From Agromyces marinus (lineage in GTDB: Bacteria > Actinomycetota > Actinomycetes > Actinomycetales > Microbacteriaceae), in the NCBI RefSeq assembly GCF_021442325.1, contig NZ_CP087879.1, forward strand, positions 2,046,001 through 2,110,000: a stretch of DNA of 64,000 nt. The letters are read 5' to 3'. Shown here in pieces: positions 25,792-34,688 of the stretch. The position numbers and the translations under genes were made by a program. Below the pieces are notes generated by a model. That model saw only the letters and a list, made by a program, of their open reading frames with translations, had not been told where the DNA came from and searched no databases. How positions within the stretch are numbered: position 1 is the stretch's first letter; the number at the start of each line of letters is the position of its first letter.

Positions 25792-26202
25792 ATGTCGACA
25801 CGAACCGACCCCGACGCCGAACCCCTCACGTCCTACGAGGGTTCGTGCCAGGCGTCGACCGGCGGGACCGGTGGGCGAGCGATCCGCGAGGTCCTCGACC
25901 GCGTGGGCGACAAGTGGTCGCTGCTCGTCGTCGCGACGCTGCGCCACCGTCGTCTCAGGTTCACCGAGCTCCAGCGCCACATCCCCGGCATCTCGCAGCG
26001 GATGCTGACGCTCACGCTCCGACAGCTCGAGCGCGACGGGCTGATCACCCGCACGGTGCACGCCGAGGTGCCCCCGCGCGTCGAGTACGAACTCACGCGC
26101 CTCGGCACCGGCCTCATCGAGATCGCGACCGCGCTCGGGGAATGGGCGATCGAGAACCACCCGCGCATCGAGGCCGCCCGGGCCGAATACGACGCGCGCT
26201 GA
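25792..26202 (+). CDS. HxlR family transcriptional regulator
   Basis: A 136-residue winged-helix protein. VLDRVGDKWSLLVVATL, RFTELQRHIPGISQRMLTLTLRQLERDGLI and VEYELTRLG are diagnostic of the HxlR/YodB/HypR family. C19, in GSCQAS, is at the position of the N-terminal cysteine used by YodB and HypR to sense quinones or disulfide stress. It probably represses itself and the divergent doxX-like gene until oxidised. There is no good Shine-Dalgarno sequence before the ATG. Redox sensing is inference from the single conserved Cys. Confidence 0.9.
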   Translation: MSTRTDPDAEPLTSYEGSCQASTGGTGGRAIREVLDRVGDKWSLLVVATLRHRRLRFTELQRHIPGISQRMLTLTLRQLERDGLITRTVHAEVPPRVEYELTRLGTGLIEIATALGEWAIENHPRIEAARAEYDAR

Positions 26203-26263
26203 GGCTTCGTCCCCCTCGGACCGGGGCCTGCCGGCTCGACGGTGCATCTGGGAAGGTGGGGCC

Positions 26264-26542
26264 ATGGACACCATCGAGGTCAAGGGCGCCAACGGCGAAC
26301 GACTCCTGTACGACGGCGCCACGGTCGCCAAGTTCCGGCACAACGGCCTCGACGAGGCGGCGCGGAACCCGGTGTCGACGTATCGCGAGATCCGCGTCAC
26401 CCACAAGCCGGCCAAGCGCGGTCGCCCGGGCCGCTACGAGGTGCTGCTCGCCATGGCCTCCTTCATGTCCCTGACCGTCGAGGAGACCGAGAAGCCGCAA
26501 CTGGACGCCCTCGCCGCGGCACTCGAACGCTCGAAGGTCTGA
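26264..26542 (+). CDS. small hypothetical protein
   Basis: A 92-residue protein with a clean start: GGAAGG eight bases before the ATG. The first 60 residues alternate short strands and turns (IEVKGANGERLLYDGATVAKFRH onward) and look like a small beta-rich, possibly PH-like domain. The last 30 residues form a helix rich in Glu and Leu. The KPAKRGRPGR stretch in the middle is basic. No family can be named with confidence and its neighbours are unrelated. Confidence 0.65.
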   Translation: MDTIEVKGANGERLLYDGATVAKFRHNGLDEAARNPVSTYREIRVTHKPAKRGRPGRYEVLLAMASFMSLTVEETEKPQLDALAAALERSKV

Positions 26543-26735
26543 GCGCGGATCCCGGGCCGGAGCCGACCGACTGCTCGCGGACTCGCCTGCGGGCATCGGA
26601 CCAGCGGGGAGCCCCGTTCTGGGGGCCATCGGTGCCTTGTCGGCAGTGCAACGGCGGCGTACGGTGCTGCGCGAAGGCACGTCAACGCGGACGCGGCCGC
26701 ATCGCGCGGCCGTCAAGAGAATCGGGGAAACCGTC

Positions 26736-27536
26736 ATGAACCGTCCGGCGTCACTGAAGATCCTCGCCATGATCGCCACGGCGGGGGCGCTGGCCCTCGT
26801 CGGCAGCCCCGCACTCGCGGCACCCGGGGGCGGTTCGTACACCTGCGCCGGCGGCGACATCCCCTCCGGCCACTACTCGTCGGTCACGGTCACGGGAGAC
26901 TGCGGAATCGAGGTGGGTGCGACCATCGACATCGCCCGCAACCTCGAGGTGGCCGACGGCGCCGCGCTGCGCGGGGACCTCGTCGCTTCGACGATCACGA
27001 TCGGTCGGAACGTCACGGCAGGCGAGGGCTCGTATCTCGCGCTCGGATGCCAGCCGAGCTCGCTCGTCGGGAACACCGGCCACGCGTGTTGGGGCATGGC
27101 GACCTCGCCCGAGGAGGAGCCGCAGGACGTCTCCGAGGTCCGAATCGGCGGCAACGTGAGCGCGACCGGGGCCGAGTCCGTCGCACTGAACGGCGTGGAG
27201 GTCGCCCGCAACGTGACCCTGCGGGGAGGCGGCGGCGCGTTCACCTACTGGCCCATCAAGAACAACTCGATCGGCGGCAACGTCACGATCGACGGCGTGA
27301 CCGCGGAGTGGATCGGGGTCATGTTCAACGTCGTCGACGGCAATGTCACCCTCACCGACATCACGAGCGTCGACTCGCACCCCTTCGCCGACCCCGTGGT
27401 CTACATCGTGAAGAACCAGATCGGCCGAAACCTCACGTGTTCGAACCTCGTGCACGGCGTCTCCGGAGGCTTCGATCCGACGGGAGTGAACGTCGTCGGC
27501 CGCAACGCGAACGGTCAGTGCGCCGGTCTCGTGTGA
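26736..27536 (+). CDS. exported protein with beta-helix-like repeats
   Basis: A 266-residue secreted protein. Residues 1-28 are a Sec signal peptide with cleavage likely after ALA. The mature part carries a run of imperfect repeats of the type IGGNVTxxG or VARNVTLxG (near 57-72, 85-100, 130-150, 150-165, 175-195 and 235-260), the pattern expected of a right-handed parallel beta-helix or stacked solenoid. Four cysteines in the mature region could form disulfides. No catalytic motif is visible, so adhesion or surface binding is as likely as enzymatic activity. The ATG at 26736 is the only start that leaves a proper signal peptide. A terminator hairpin follows 52 bases after the stop. Confidence 0.75.
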   Translation: MNRPASLKILAMIATAGALALVGSPALAAPGGGSYTCAGGDIPSGHYSSVTVTGDCGIEVGATIDIARNLEVADGAALRGDLVASTITIGRNVTAGEGSYLALGCQPSSLVGNTGHACWGMATSPEEEPQDVSEVRIGGNVSATGAESVALNGVEVARNVTLRGGGGAFTYWPIKNNSIGGNVTIDGVTAEWIGVMFNVVDGNVTLTDITSVDSHPFADPVVYIVKNQIGRNLTCSNLVHGVSGGFDPTGVNVVGRNANGQCAGLV

Positions 27537-27588
27537 TCGGTTCCGGCCTCTCAGCCGCGAACCCGCAGCTCGTGCAGCGGGCATGCGA

Positions 27589-27618
27589 AAGGCCCCGGTC
27601 CGAATGGACCGGGGCCTT
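27589..27618. terminator. bidirectional terminator hairpin
   Basis: A perfect 13-bp stem (AAGGCCCCGGTCC and complement) with a GAAT loop is followed on the plus strand by a T-rich stretch. It serves the exported-protein gene and, on the other strand, the initiator tRNA. Confidence 0.75.
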
Positions 27619-27625
27619 CCTCTTG

Positions 27626-27699
27626 TTGCGGGGGCAGGATTTGAACCTACGACCTCTGGGTTATGAGCCCAGCGAGCTACCGAACTGCTCCACCCCGCG
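27626..27699 (-). tRNA. initiator tRNA-fMet (anticodon CAT)
   Basis: The minus-strand sequence folds into a cloverleaf with anticodon CAT at 27663-27665. Two initiator hallmarks are present: three consecutive G-C pairs in the anticodon stem (GGG/CCC) and a C-A mismatch at the end of the acceptor stem (CGCGGGG against CCCCGCA). The discriminator is A and CCA is not encoded. Confidence 0.95.
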
Positions 27700-27711
27700 G
27701 CACAAGAGGAA

Positions 27712-27741
27712 ACACTAGCACGGGAATCAGGCGCGGTCGAA
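27712..27741 (-). promoter_or_regulatory. promoter of tRNA-fMet
   Basis: TTCGAC and TAGTGT, separated by 18 bases, resemble -35 and -10 elements and lie 12 bases before the tRNA. Confidence 0.45.
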
Positions 27742-27815
27742 TCGGGGCCGGATCCCGGGCGAGTCGCGGGTCTCGCCGCCCGGGGAGCGCTCGCTGCGAT
27801 CGAGGGGGAACAGCG

Positions 27816-27856
27816 GAGCGCGCCTTCCGACCCGCATCGGGTCGGAAGGCGCGCTC
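27816..27856 (-). terminator. very strong terminator hairpin after UPF0182 gene
   Basis: A perfect 19-bp stem (arm GAGCGCGCCTTCCGACCCG) with a CAT loop can extend by three more pairs including one wobble. It lies 23 bases beyond the stop at 27879. Confidence 0.8.
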
Positions 27857-27878
27857 TGCGAAACGGCCTGCGCCGGCG

Positions 27879-30833
27879 TCACTCGCCCGAGGGCGCCTCC
27901 TCGGCGGTCGACCCCTCGTCGGCGAGGACGATGAGCTCGGAGATGATCTCGGCGAGCTCGGCGTCGGCCTGACCGTACGCGGCCCAGTCGCCGTCCTGCA
28001 GGGCCTGCTGCTTGTCGTCCATGGCCTGGCGGGCACGGTTCAGCAGCGACTGCAGCTCGGTGTCCTCGGTGGTGGGCGTGTCGCCGCCCTCGCCGTCGGG
28101 CGCGGGCTCGCCGTCGGGTGCGGGTTCGCCGTCGGGCGTCGTGGGCTCGACCTCGACGTCGCCGGCCGCCGCACCGGAGTCGCCGCCGAAGAGCACGTTG
28201 AGCGCTTCGTCGAGCGTGTCCTGGAAGGCGATCTCGTCACCGAACGCGACGAGCACCTTCTGCAGCAGCGGGTAGCTGGTCTCACCGGTCGATCGCACGT
28301 AGACGGGCTGCACGTAGAGCAGGCCGCCGCCGACGGGGAGCGTGAGCAGGTTGCCGTTGATCACGTCGGACTGGCCCTGCTTGAGCAGGTTCAGCGACTG
28401 CGACACCGTGGGGTCGGAGTTGAACGTGTTCTGCACCTGGCCGGGGCCGGGCACGTTGTCGTCCTCGGGCAGCGAAAGCAGCCTCAGCTTGCCGTAGCCA
28501 TCGGACCGCTCGCCGTCTTCGGAGCCCGCATCGGAATCGACCGCGAGGTACCCGCGCAGCACGTTCCGGCTCGCGGAGCCGCGCGCCTCGGGGATGAACG
28601 TCGAGTAGATCGAGTAGGTCGGCTGCTCCTGGCCGGGCATCTGCATGGTCAGGTAGTACGGCGGCTGCAGGAAGGACGTCGCCGTGCCCTGGGTCGGGTC
28701 GAGCGGTGTCGTCCAGGCGTCCTCTCGCGAGTAGAACGTGACCGGGTCGGTGACGTGGTACCGGCCGAGCACGGCGCGCTGCATCTTGAACAGGTCCGAC
28801 GGGTAGCGCACGTGGCTCATGAGCTCGCCCGACATCTCGCTCATCGGCTCGATCGCCTCGGGGAAGACCTTGGACCAGGTCTTCAGGATCGGGTCCTCCG
28901 TGTCCCATGCGTAGAGGGTGACGCTTCCGTCGTAGGCGTCGACCGTCGCCTTGACCGAGTTGCGGATGTAGTTGACCTCGTCGAACGCGAGGGGCGCCTG
29001 CACGGACTCGCTGTCCGAGATCGCCTCCGAGTAGCTGACCTTGTTCGAGTACGGGTACTGGTCGGACAGCGTGTACCCGTCGACGATCCAGACCAGACGC
29101 TCGTCGACGACCGACGGGTACGTGTCGGTGTCGAGCGTCAGGAACGGGGCGACCTTCTGCACCCGCTCGATGGGGCTGCGGTCGTAGAGGATCTGCGACT
29201 GCTCGTTCACCTGGTCGGAGAGGAAGATCTGCTCGGACTGGAACTTCAGCGCGTACACGAGCTTGGTGAACAGGTTGTCGAGCACGGGCCCGCCGTCGCC
29301 GTCGAACGTGGTCTGCTGCGGCTCGCCCTCACCGCCGGCTGGGAAGTCCAGCTCGATGGGGTCCGTGCCCTCGGGGGCGCCCACGATCGAGTAGTCGGGC
29401 GAGTTCTCGCCGAAGTAGACCCGCGGTTCGAACTCCGGCAGGGTGCCCGTCGACGGGATGCCCGACTGCAGGAACACCGGCTGCCCGTCGCTGGAGCGCT
29501 GGTTGCCGGCGGCGGCGACCAGGCCGTAGCCGTGCGTGTAGACCAGGTGCGAGTTGAACCAGGTCTGGGCGTCGTTCAGCCCCTCGAGGTTCAGGTCGCG
29601 CACCGCGACGACCGTGTCCTGCGACTCGCCGTCGATCTCGTAGCGGTCGACGTCGAGCATCTCGGGGAACTGGTAGTACTGGCGGAACTGCTCGAGCTGG
29701 CGGAACGCGGGGCTGATGACCGCGGGGTCCATGAGGCGGATGCTCGCGGTGGTGCCGGCGTCGGCGCGGAGCGCGCCCGGCTCGGCATCCGTCTTCGCCT
29801 CGTACTGGATCTCCTCGATGTCGGCGACGCCGAACGCGTCGCGCGTGAGGTCGATGTTGCGGGCGATGTACGGCGCCTCGAGCGCGCGCGCGCTCGGGTC
29901 GACCTGGAAGCGCTGGACCACCCACGGGTAGAGCGAGCCGATGAGCAGGCTCGAGACGATGAGCAGCACGGTTCCGATGAGCGGGAGGCGCCAACGGCCG
30001 AGGATCGCGGTGACCAGGAAGAGGATCGCGACGACCGCGGCGATGACCGCGAGGATCTGTCGCCCGGGGATGGTCGCGTAGACGTCGGTGTAGGAGGCGC
30101 CCGTCATGAGCGAGCCGGTCTCGGTGACGGTGGCGTACTGGTCGAGCCAGATGCTCACGGCCTGCAGCAGCAGGTAGAGGCCGGCGGTGATCGCGATCTG
30201 GATGCGCGCGGCCTTGGAGATGACGACCTCGCGGCCGCTGACGCGGATCGCGCCGTAGAGGTAGTTCGTGGCGATGACCAGCAGTGCGGAGAGCAGCACG
30301 ACGGCCGAGGCGAAGGCCACGATCGAGCGGTAGAACGGCAGTTCGAAGACGTAGAAGCCGATGTCGAGGCCGAACTGGGGGTCGGTCGAGCCGAACGGCT
30401 CGCGGTTGAACCACACGAGCACCGAGTCCCACCGGCTTGCGGTGGAGACGCCCGCGAAGATGCCGAGCACGGCCGGGATGCCGTACATCGCGAGTCGGCG
30501 CAGCGGCTCGAAGATCTCCTGATAACGATCGAGTTGCGAATTGAGCTTCGCGTACACCGGACGGGTCCGATAGGCGATCTGGATCGATGCCCAGACCGGA
30601 ATCGCCATCGCCAGGAAGCCGATCACGAACAGGGTCAGTCGGGCGACCCACTGCGTCGCGAACACCTCGAGGAATCCGATCTGGTCGTACCAGAGGATGT
30701 CGGCGTAGATGCCCGCGAACACGAAGAAGGCGATGACCAGAGCACCGACGATCCCGATCGTGATCGCGATCGGCGCGCGGCGTCGCTGCGTCGTCGGTTC
30801 CTGCGGCTGGGCTGTGGACACTCTCGGCCTCAT
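27879..30833 (-). CDS. UPF0182 family large membrane protein
   Basis: A 984-residue integral membrane protein of the UPF0182 (COG1615) family, common in actinobacteria and of unknown function. Seven hydrophobic helices occupy about residues 20-320. The rest is a large extracytoplasmic domain, including the conserved YELP-like and GYG/NxR segments. Near residues 905-935 there is an acidic linker with four EPxxDGEP-like repeats, followed by a helical C-terminal 50 residues. The length is normal for the family. The ATG start is preceded by a long leader and a TAGGAT about 25 bases upstream. It sits next to the YlbL-type PDZ protease, as in mycobacteria. Confidence 0.92.
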   Translation of the reverse strand: MRPRVSTAQPQEPTTQRRRAPIAITIGIVGALVIAFFVFAGIYADILWYDQIGFLEVFATQWVARLTLFVIGFLAMAIPVWASIQIAYRTRPVYAKLNSQLDRYQEIFEPLRRLAMYGIPAVLGIFAGVSTASRWDSVLVWFNREPFGSTDPQFGLDIGFYVFELPFYRSIVAFASAVVLLSALLVIATNYLYGAIRVSGREVVISKAARIQIAITAGLYLLLQAVSIWLDQYATVTETGSLMTGASYTDVYATIPGRQILAVIAAVVAILFLVTAILGRWRLPLIGTVLLIVSSLLIGSLYPWVVQRFQVDPSARALEAPYIARNIDLTRDAFGVADIEEIQYEAKTDAEPGALRADAGTTASIRLMDPAVISPAFRQLEQFRQYYQFPEMLDVDRYEIDGESQDTVVAVRDLNLEGLNDAQTWFNSHLVYTHGYGLVAAAGNQRSSDGQPVFLQSGIPSTGTLPEFEPRVYFGENSPDYSIVGAPEGTDPIELDFPAGGEGEPQQTTFDGDGGPVLDNLFTKLVYALKFQSEQIFLSDQVNEQSQILYDRSPIERVQKVAPFLTLDTDTYPSVVDERLVWIVDGYTLSDQYPYSNKVSYSEAISDSESVQAPLAFDEVNYIRNSVKATVDAYDGSVTLYAWDTEDPILKTWSKVFPEAIEPMSEMSGELMSHVRYPSDLFKMQRAVLGRYHVTDPVTFYSREDAWTTPLDPTQGTATSFLQPPYYLTMQMPGQEQPTYSIYSTFIPEARGSASRNVLRGYLAVDSDAGSEDGERSDGYGKLRLLSLPEDDNVPGPGQVQNTFNSDPTVSQSLNLLKQGQSDVINGNLLTLPVGGGLLYVQPVYVRSTGETSYPLLQKVLVAFGDEIAFQDTLDEALNVLFGGDSGAAAGDVEVEPTTPDGEPAPDGEPAPDGEGGDTPTTEDTELQSLLNRARQAMDDKQQALQDGDWAAYGQADAELAEIISELIVLADEGSTAEEAPSGE

Positions 30834-30931
30834 TCGGGGTCGGGACGGGTTCGAACTTCCATCCTACGGTCGCCGGAGAGCGTGATGCCCGGGAGCCTCG
30901 CAGGTGGCCCCCTGTGCGGGGCGGATGCCGC

Positions 30932-32059
30932 TCAGCCGGCCTCGCACCGCGGCAGGGCCGACGTGTCGCCGCCCTCGCCCACGGTCTCGACGACCTCGCG
31001 CGCCTGCTCGAGCGTGTCGACGGCGAACACCTCGAGTCCGTCGGGCACGTTGCCGACGACCTCGTCGCAGTTGCTCTCGGGTGCGAGGAACCATTCGGCG
31101 CCCGCGTCGAGGGCGCCCCACAGCTTCTGGCGGATGCCGCCGATGCCGCCGACGTTCCCGTCGGGGTCGATGGTGCCGGTGCCGGCGACGTTCTCGCCGC
31201 CGGTCATCGCACCCGGCGTGAGCTTGTCGACGATGCCCAGGGCGAACATCATTCCGGCGCTCGGCCCGCCGACGTCGTCGAGCTGGATGACGACCTCGAT
31301 CGGGAACTCGTACCGCATGCGGACGCCGATTCCGAGCACCGCCTGGTCGCCGACGGCCTCGGGCGTGGCCTCGACGGCGAGCTCCTCCTCGTCGCGGACG
31401 ACGCCGATCATCGCGGGCGTCTCGGTGCCGTGCTCGGCGAGCGCGGCGCGCAGTTCGTCGACCGAGTGCACCTCGACGCCGTCGACCGAGCGGATGACGT
31501 CGCCCTCCTCGAGCGCGCCGTCCGCCGGCGCCCCCGGCGCGATGCCCTGGACGACGACGTCGCGGGGGAAGTCGTAGCCGAGCTCGACGAGTGCGGCGGC
31601 GATCGCGTCCTGCTGGGAGTCGACCATCTGCGCCTCGTTCGCGGCGTCGCGGTCCTCGGTGCTGATCCCCGGCGGGTAGAGGACCTCCACGGGGACCACG
31701 GCCCGCTGCGGGTCGAACCATGCGGACGCGACATCCAGCCAGCCGGGCGTCTGCCCCGGCCTGCCGATGCCGAGGACGGTCAGGAGGTCGAGTGAGCCTT
31801 CGGTGGGGTAGGTCTGCTCGTCGGGGATCTCGATGAGCGGGATCTCCTCGCCATCGACCTCGGTCGTGCCGAGCGTGTCGTAGACGGGTCCCGGCCTCTG
31901 GATGACGTACGGCGTGGGCAGCAGCGCGAGGCCGAGCCCGATGACGGCGGCGACGGCGACGGCGCCCCAGCCGAGGCGCTCGCGTCGCGTGCGCCGCCGG
32001 GGAGGAGCGGATGCCGCGGCCGGCGCGGGGGCCTCGTCGTGGCTGCCGAAGAGCGTCAT
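30932..32059 (-). CDS. YlbL-type PDZ-Lon (S16) membrane protease
   Basis: A 375-residue secreted or membrane-anchored peptidase. One transmembrane helix lies at 30-50, a PDZ domain at about 165-225, and a Lon-type S16 protease domain after 240. The Ser-Lys dyad is S267 in GGPSAGMMFALG and K312 in GIRQKLWGA. The EGSLDLLTV segment near 87 is the typical YlbL N-terminal region. It belongs to the YlbL family, which includes a Bacillus protease that controls the checkpoint inhibitor YneA; here the substrate is unknown. The ATG follows GGAAGGAA. Next to UPF0182, as in other actinobacteria. Confidence 0.92.
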   Translation of the reverse strand: MTLFGSHDEAPAPAAASAPPRRRTRRERLGWGAVAVAAVIGLGLALLPTPYVIQRPGPVYDTLGTTEVDGEEIPLIEIPDEQTYPTEGSLDLLTVLGIGRPGQTPGWLDVASAWFDPQRAVVPVEVLYPPGISTEDRDAANEAQMVDSQQDAIAAALVELGYDFPRDVVVQGIAPGAPADGALEEGDVIRSVDGVEVHSVDELRAALAEHGTETPAMIGVVRDEEELAVEATPEAVGDQAVLGIGVRMRYEFPIEVVIQLDDVGGPSAGMMFALGIVDKLTPGAMTGGENVAGTGTIDPDGNVGGIGGIRQKLWGALDAGAEWFLAPESNCDEVVGNVPDGLEVFAVDTLEQAREVVETVGEGGDTSALPRCEAG

Positions 32060-32221
32060 CCGCTGCGGTTCCTTCCCGAGCGCCCGCGGAGGCGGCCCGT
32101 CGGATCGGGCCGGCGCTGTTCGCGACGGGCGGACACCCGATCGGTCAGCCTAGGCCATTTCCCGGGAAGGTTGCAGAACCGCGGCGGTAGCGTGGGATCC
32201 GCGAGCGAGGAGGTGGCCCGG

Positions 32222-33682
32222 GTGGCCGAACGCGACGAGGACCGCAACCCCGAAGACGAGTTCCGCGACATGCTGCGCGACCTGTTGTCCGGATCGGGCG
32301 GCATCGATCCGTCCAAGCTCGCGGATGCCGCGGGGCTGCCGAACGACCCCGCGAGCCTCGCGGCGATCTTCGGGCAGCTGCAGCAGGCGATGCAGCGCTC
32401 CGAAGGCGAGGGCATCGACTGGTCCCTCGCGCTGCGCCAGGCCGAGCAGCGCGCGGCGGCGGGGCAGCTGCAGGTCGAGTCGGCCGACGCCGAGCGCCTC
32501 GAGCGCACGCTCGACCTCGCCCGGCTCTGGCTCGACGAGGCGGCCGACCTGTCCGGGCTGCCCGGCACGCCCGAGCTGCTCACGCGCCGGTCGTGGGCGG
32601 CCGCGAGCATGCCGATCTGGATCCAGCTCGCCGAACCGGTCGCCACCAGCATCGCCGACGCCCTCACGCGGGTCATGAGCGAGCAGGCTCCGGAGGAGAT
32701 GCGCGAGATGGTGCAGGGCGCGAGCCGCATGATGCGCGGCATCGGCGGGGCCATGTTCGCGATGCAGCTCGGGCAGGTCGTGGGCCAGCTCTCGACCGAG
32801 GTCGTCTCGGGCGGCGACGTCGGGTTCCCGGTGCTCGAGGACGGCCGGGCGGCGCTGGTGCCGCAGAACGTGGCGGAGTTCGGCCGCGACCTCGACATCC
32901 CCACCGACCAGGTCGAGCTGTACCTCGCGGTGCGCGAGATCGCGCATGCGCGCCTCTTCCGGCACGCGCGCTGGCTCCGCCTGCACCTGATCACGGCCAT
33001 CACGGCGTTCGCGAAGGGCATCGACATCGACCTCGAGCGCCTCGAGCGCCTCGCCGAGGGCTTCGACCCGTCGAACACCGACGAGCTGCGCGACGCGGTC
33101 GCGAACGGCGCGCTGATCCGGCCGAAGAGCCCCGACCAGGAGGCCGCGCTCGGTCGCCTCGAGACGATGCTCGCCCTCGTCGAGGGCTGGGTCGACGTCG
33201 TGACGGCGGATGCCACGAGCCGCCTGCCGAAGGCCGACGCGGTCGCCGAGATGATCCGTCGCCGCCGCGCGACGGGCGGGCCGGCCGAGTCGGCGCTCGC
33301 GACGCTCGTCGGCCTCGAGCTGCGTCCGCGCCGCCTGCGGGAGGCGGCGGCGATGTGGCGCGCGGTGACCGACGCCGTGGGCGTCGCCCGCCGCGATGCC
33401 CTGTGGGCGCACCCCGACCTGCTGCCGGTCTCGGCCGACCTCGACGACCCGTCGGCCCTCGCGGCGCGGCTCGCCGCGGGCGGCGAGGCGTCGGGCGAGG
33501 TCGACGTCGAGTTCGACGAGGCCCTCGAGGCGTTGCTTCGCGGCGACCTCCCCCCTGCGTCCGACGGCGAAGCGGATGCCGGCGCGGCACCGGATGCCGA
33601 CGGCGACGCGCCCGACGGCCACGCGCCCGACGGCGATGACCGGCCGGGCGGCGAACCCGGCGACGACCCCCGGCAGGGCTGA
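32222..33682 (+). CDS. DUF2342 zincin-like protein (putative zinc-dependent metalloprotease)
   Basis: A 486-residue protein of the actinobacterial DUF2342 family, annotated as zincin-like or coenzyme-F420-associated hydrolase. The family signature REIAHARLFRHARWL lies near 238-252, where an ExxH pair replaces the classical HExxH, and a downstream Glu-rich helix could complete a metal site. Proteolytic activity is not demonstrated. Residues 1-30 are charged, and the C-terminal 60 residues are an Asp/Gly/Pro-rich acidic tail. The GTG at 32222 follows GAGGAGG by eight bases, better than the GTG at 32213. The next gene lies 100 bases downstream on the same strand. Confidence 0.85.
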   Translation: MAERDEDRNPEDEFRDMLRDLLSGSGGIDPSKLADAAGLPNDPASLAAIFGQLQQAMQRSEGEGIDWSLALRQAEQRAAAGQLQVESADAERLERTLDLARLWLDEAADLSGLPGTPELLTRRSWAAASMPIWIQLAEPVATSIADALTRVMSEQAPEEMREMVQGASRMMRGIGGAMFAMQLGQVVGQLSTEVVSGGDVGFPVLEDGRAALVPQNVAEFGRDLDIPTDQVELYLAVREIAHARLFRHARWLRLHLITAITAFAKGIDIDLERLERLAEGFDPSNTDELRDAVANGALIRPKSPDQEAALGRLETMLALVEGWVDVVTADATSRLPKADAVAEMIRRRRATGGPAESALATLVGLELRPRRLREAAAMWRAVTDAVGVARRDALWAHPDLLPVSADLDDPSALAARLAAGGEASGEVDVEFDEALEALLRGDLPPASDGEADAGAAPDADGDAPDGHAPDGDDRPGGEPGDDPRQG

Positions 33683-33782
33683 CCGGCTCGGAAGGCCCGC
33701 CCCGGCCCCGCCAGCTCGCCCGTCTGCGCGCCTGTGGACGGCGCCGACGGCGGCGGCATCCGCTCGGGCATGCTTGGCGCCC

Positions 33783-34688
33783 ATGAGCCCTCGCCTGGAT
33801 CCCGCGCTCCCGATCGTCTGGCGCTCGCCCGACGCGCTGCAGCTCGGCGGCACGCGCCCCGTCGCCGTCCTCGACGACCCGGGTCCGCTCGAGACCGCGC
33901 TGCTCGAGGTCCTGCGCGCGGGCGCATCGCGCACGACGCTGCACACGATCGGACGGGCGTTCGGCGGCGACCCGGAGCGGATCGACCACCTGATCGACCG
34001 ACTCTCCCCCGCGTTCGTGCACGCCGACGACCCGGATCGCGACGCCGTGGCGCCGGATGCCGGGCGAGGCGGCGTCGTGGCCCTCGCCGGGCCGGCCGAG
34101 ATCGTCGACGACCTCGGCACCGCGCTGCTGCGCCTCGGCCACCGGCCGCGCGCCGAGGCCGACGCCGACCCCGCGACGACGGACGCCGCCGTGCTCGTCG
34201 GCGCACGTGTCATCCCGCCGGCCCTGCACCTGCCGTGGCTCTCGGCCGACGTGGCGCACCTGCCGATCGTGTTCGACGAGCGCGGCGTCGAGATCGGCCC
34301 GTTCGTGCGGCCCGGTCGCGGGCCGTGCCTGCGATGCGTGCACCTGACCCGGCGCGATGCGGATGCCGCGTGGCCGGCCGTCGCCGCGCAGCTCGCGATC
34401 GCGCCGGCGCCGCACGTGCCCGCGCGGGCGCGTCACGACGCGGTCGCGCTCGCGGCATCCGCTCTCGACGACCTGCTGCGCACGGGGCGCACGCGCCTGG
34501 ACGGCTCGGTGCTGCTGGTCAGCGGCCCGCGCGGCCGGCTCGGCCCGCTCGGGCCGCGGCCGGTCGCGGTGCCGGTGCATCCGGAGTGCGGATGTCGAGC
34601 TCTCGGAGGAACCGCGACGGCTCCCGCTCGTTCCGGTGCCCGGCGGAGCGCGCCCAGCTCAGGCTCAGCCGTCGCCGTGCCCGCGTGA
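33783..34688 (+). CDS. TOMM precursor leader peptide-binding-like / cyclodehydratase-domain protein
   Basis: A 301-residue protein of the group annotated as bacteriocin biosynthesis cyclodehydratase domain or TOMM leader peptide-binding proteins, distant relatives of E1-like enzymes. Residues 1-75 look like a winged-helix recognition domain. About 80-190 form a small alpha/beta core without an ATP-binding motif. CLRC (near 181-184) and ECGC (near 267-270) give four cysteines able to bind zinc. No YcaO partner or precursor peptide lies nearby, so a thiazole/oxazole product is unlikely from this locus alone. The last 170 bases run antisense over the 3' end of the uvrD2-like gene. Confidence 0.7.
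   Translation: MSPRLDPALPIVWRSPDALQLGGTRPVAVLDDPGPLETALLEVLRAGASRTTLHTIGRAFGGDPERIDHLIDRLSPAFVHADDPDRDAVAPDAGRGGVVALAGPAEIVDDLGTALLRLGHRPRAEADADPATTDAAVLVGARVIPPALHLPWLSADVAHLPIVFDERGVEIGPFVRPGRGPCLRCVHLTRRDADAAWPAVAAQLAIAPAPHVPARARHDAVALAASALDDLLRTGRTRLDGSVLLVSGPRGRLGPLGPRPVAVPVHPECGCRALGGTATAPARSGARRSAPSSGSAVAVPA

Noticed and set aside
27663-31577. A 1304-codon open frame on the plus strand
   Set aside because: It lies antisense to the UPF0182 and YlbL genes and crosses the initiator tRNA, both of which are clearly supported; the composition is that of a shadow frame.
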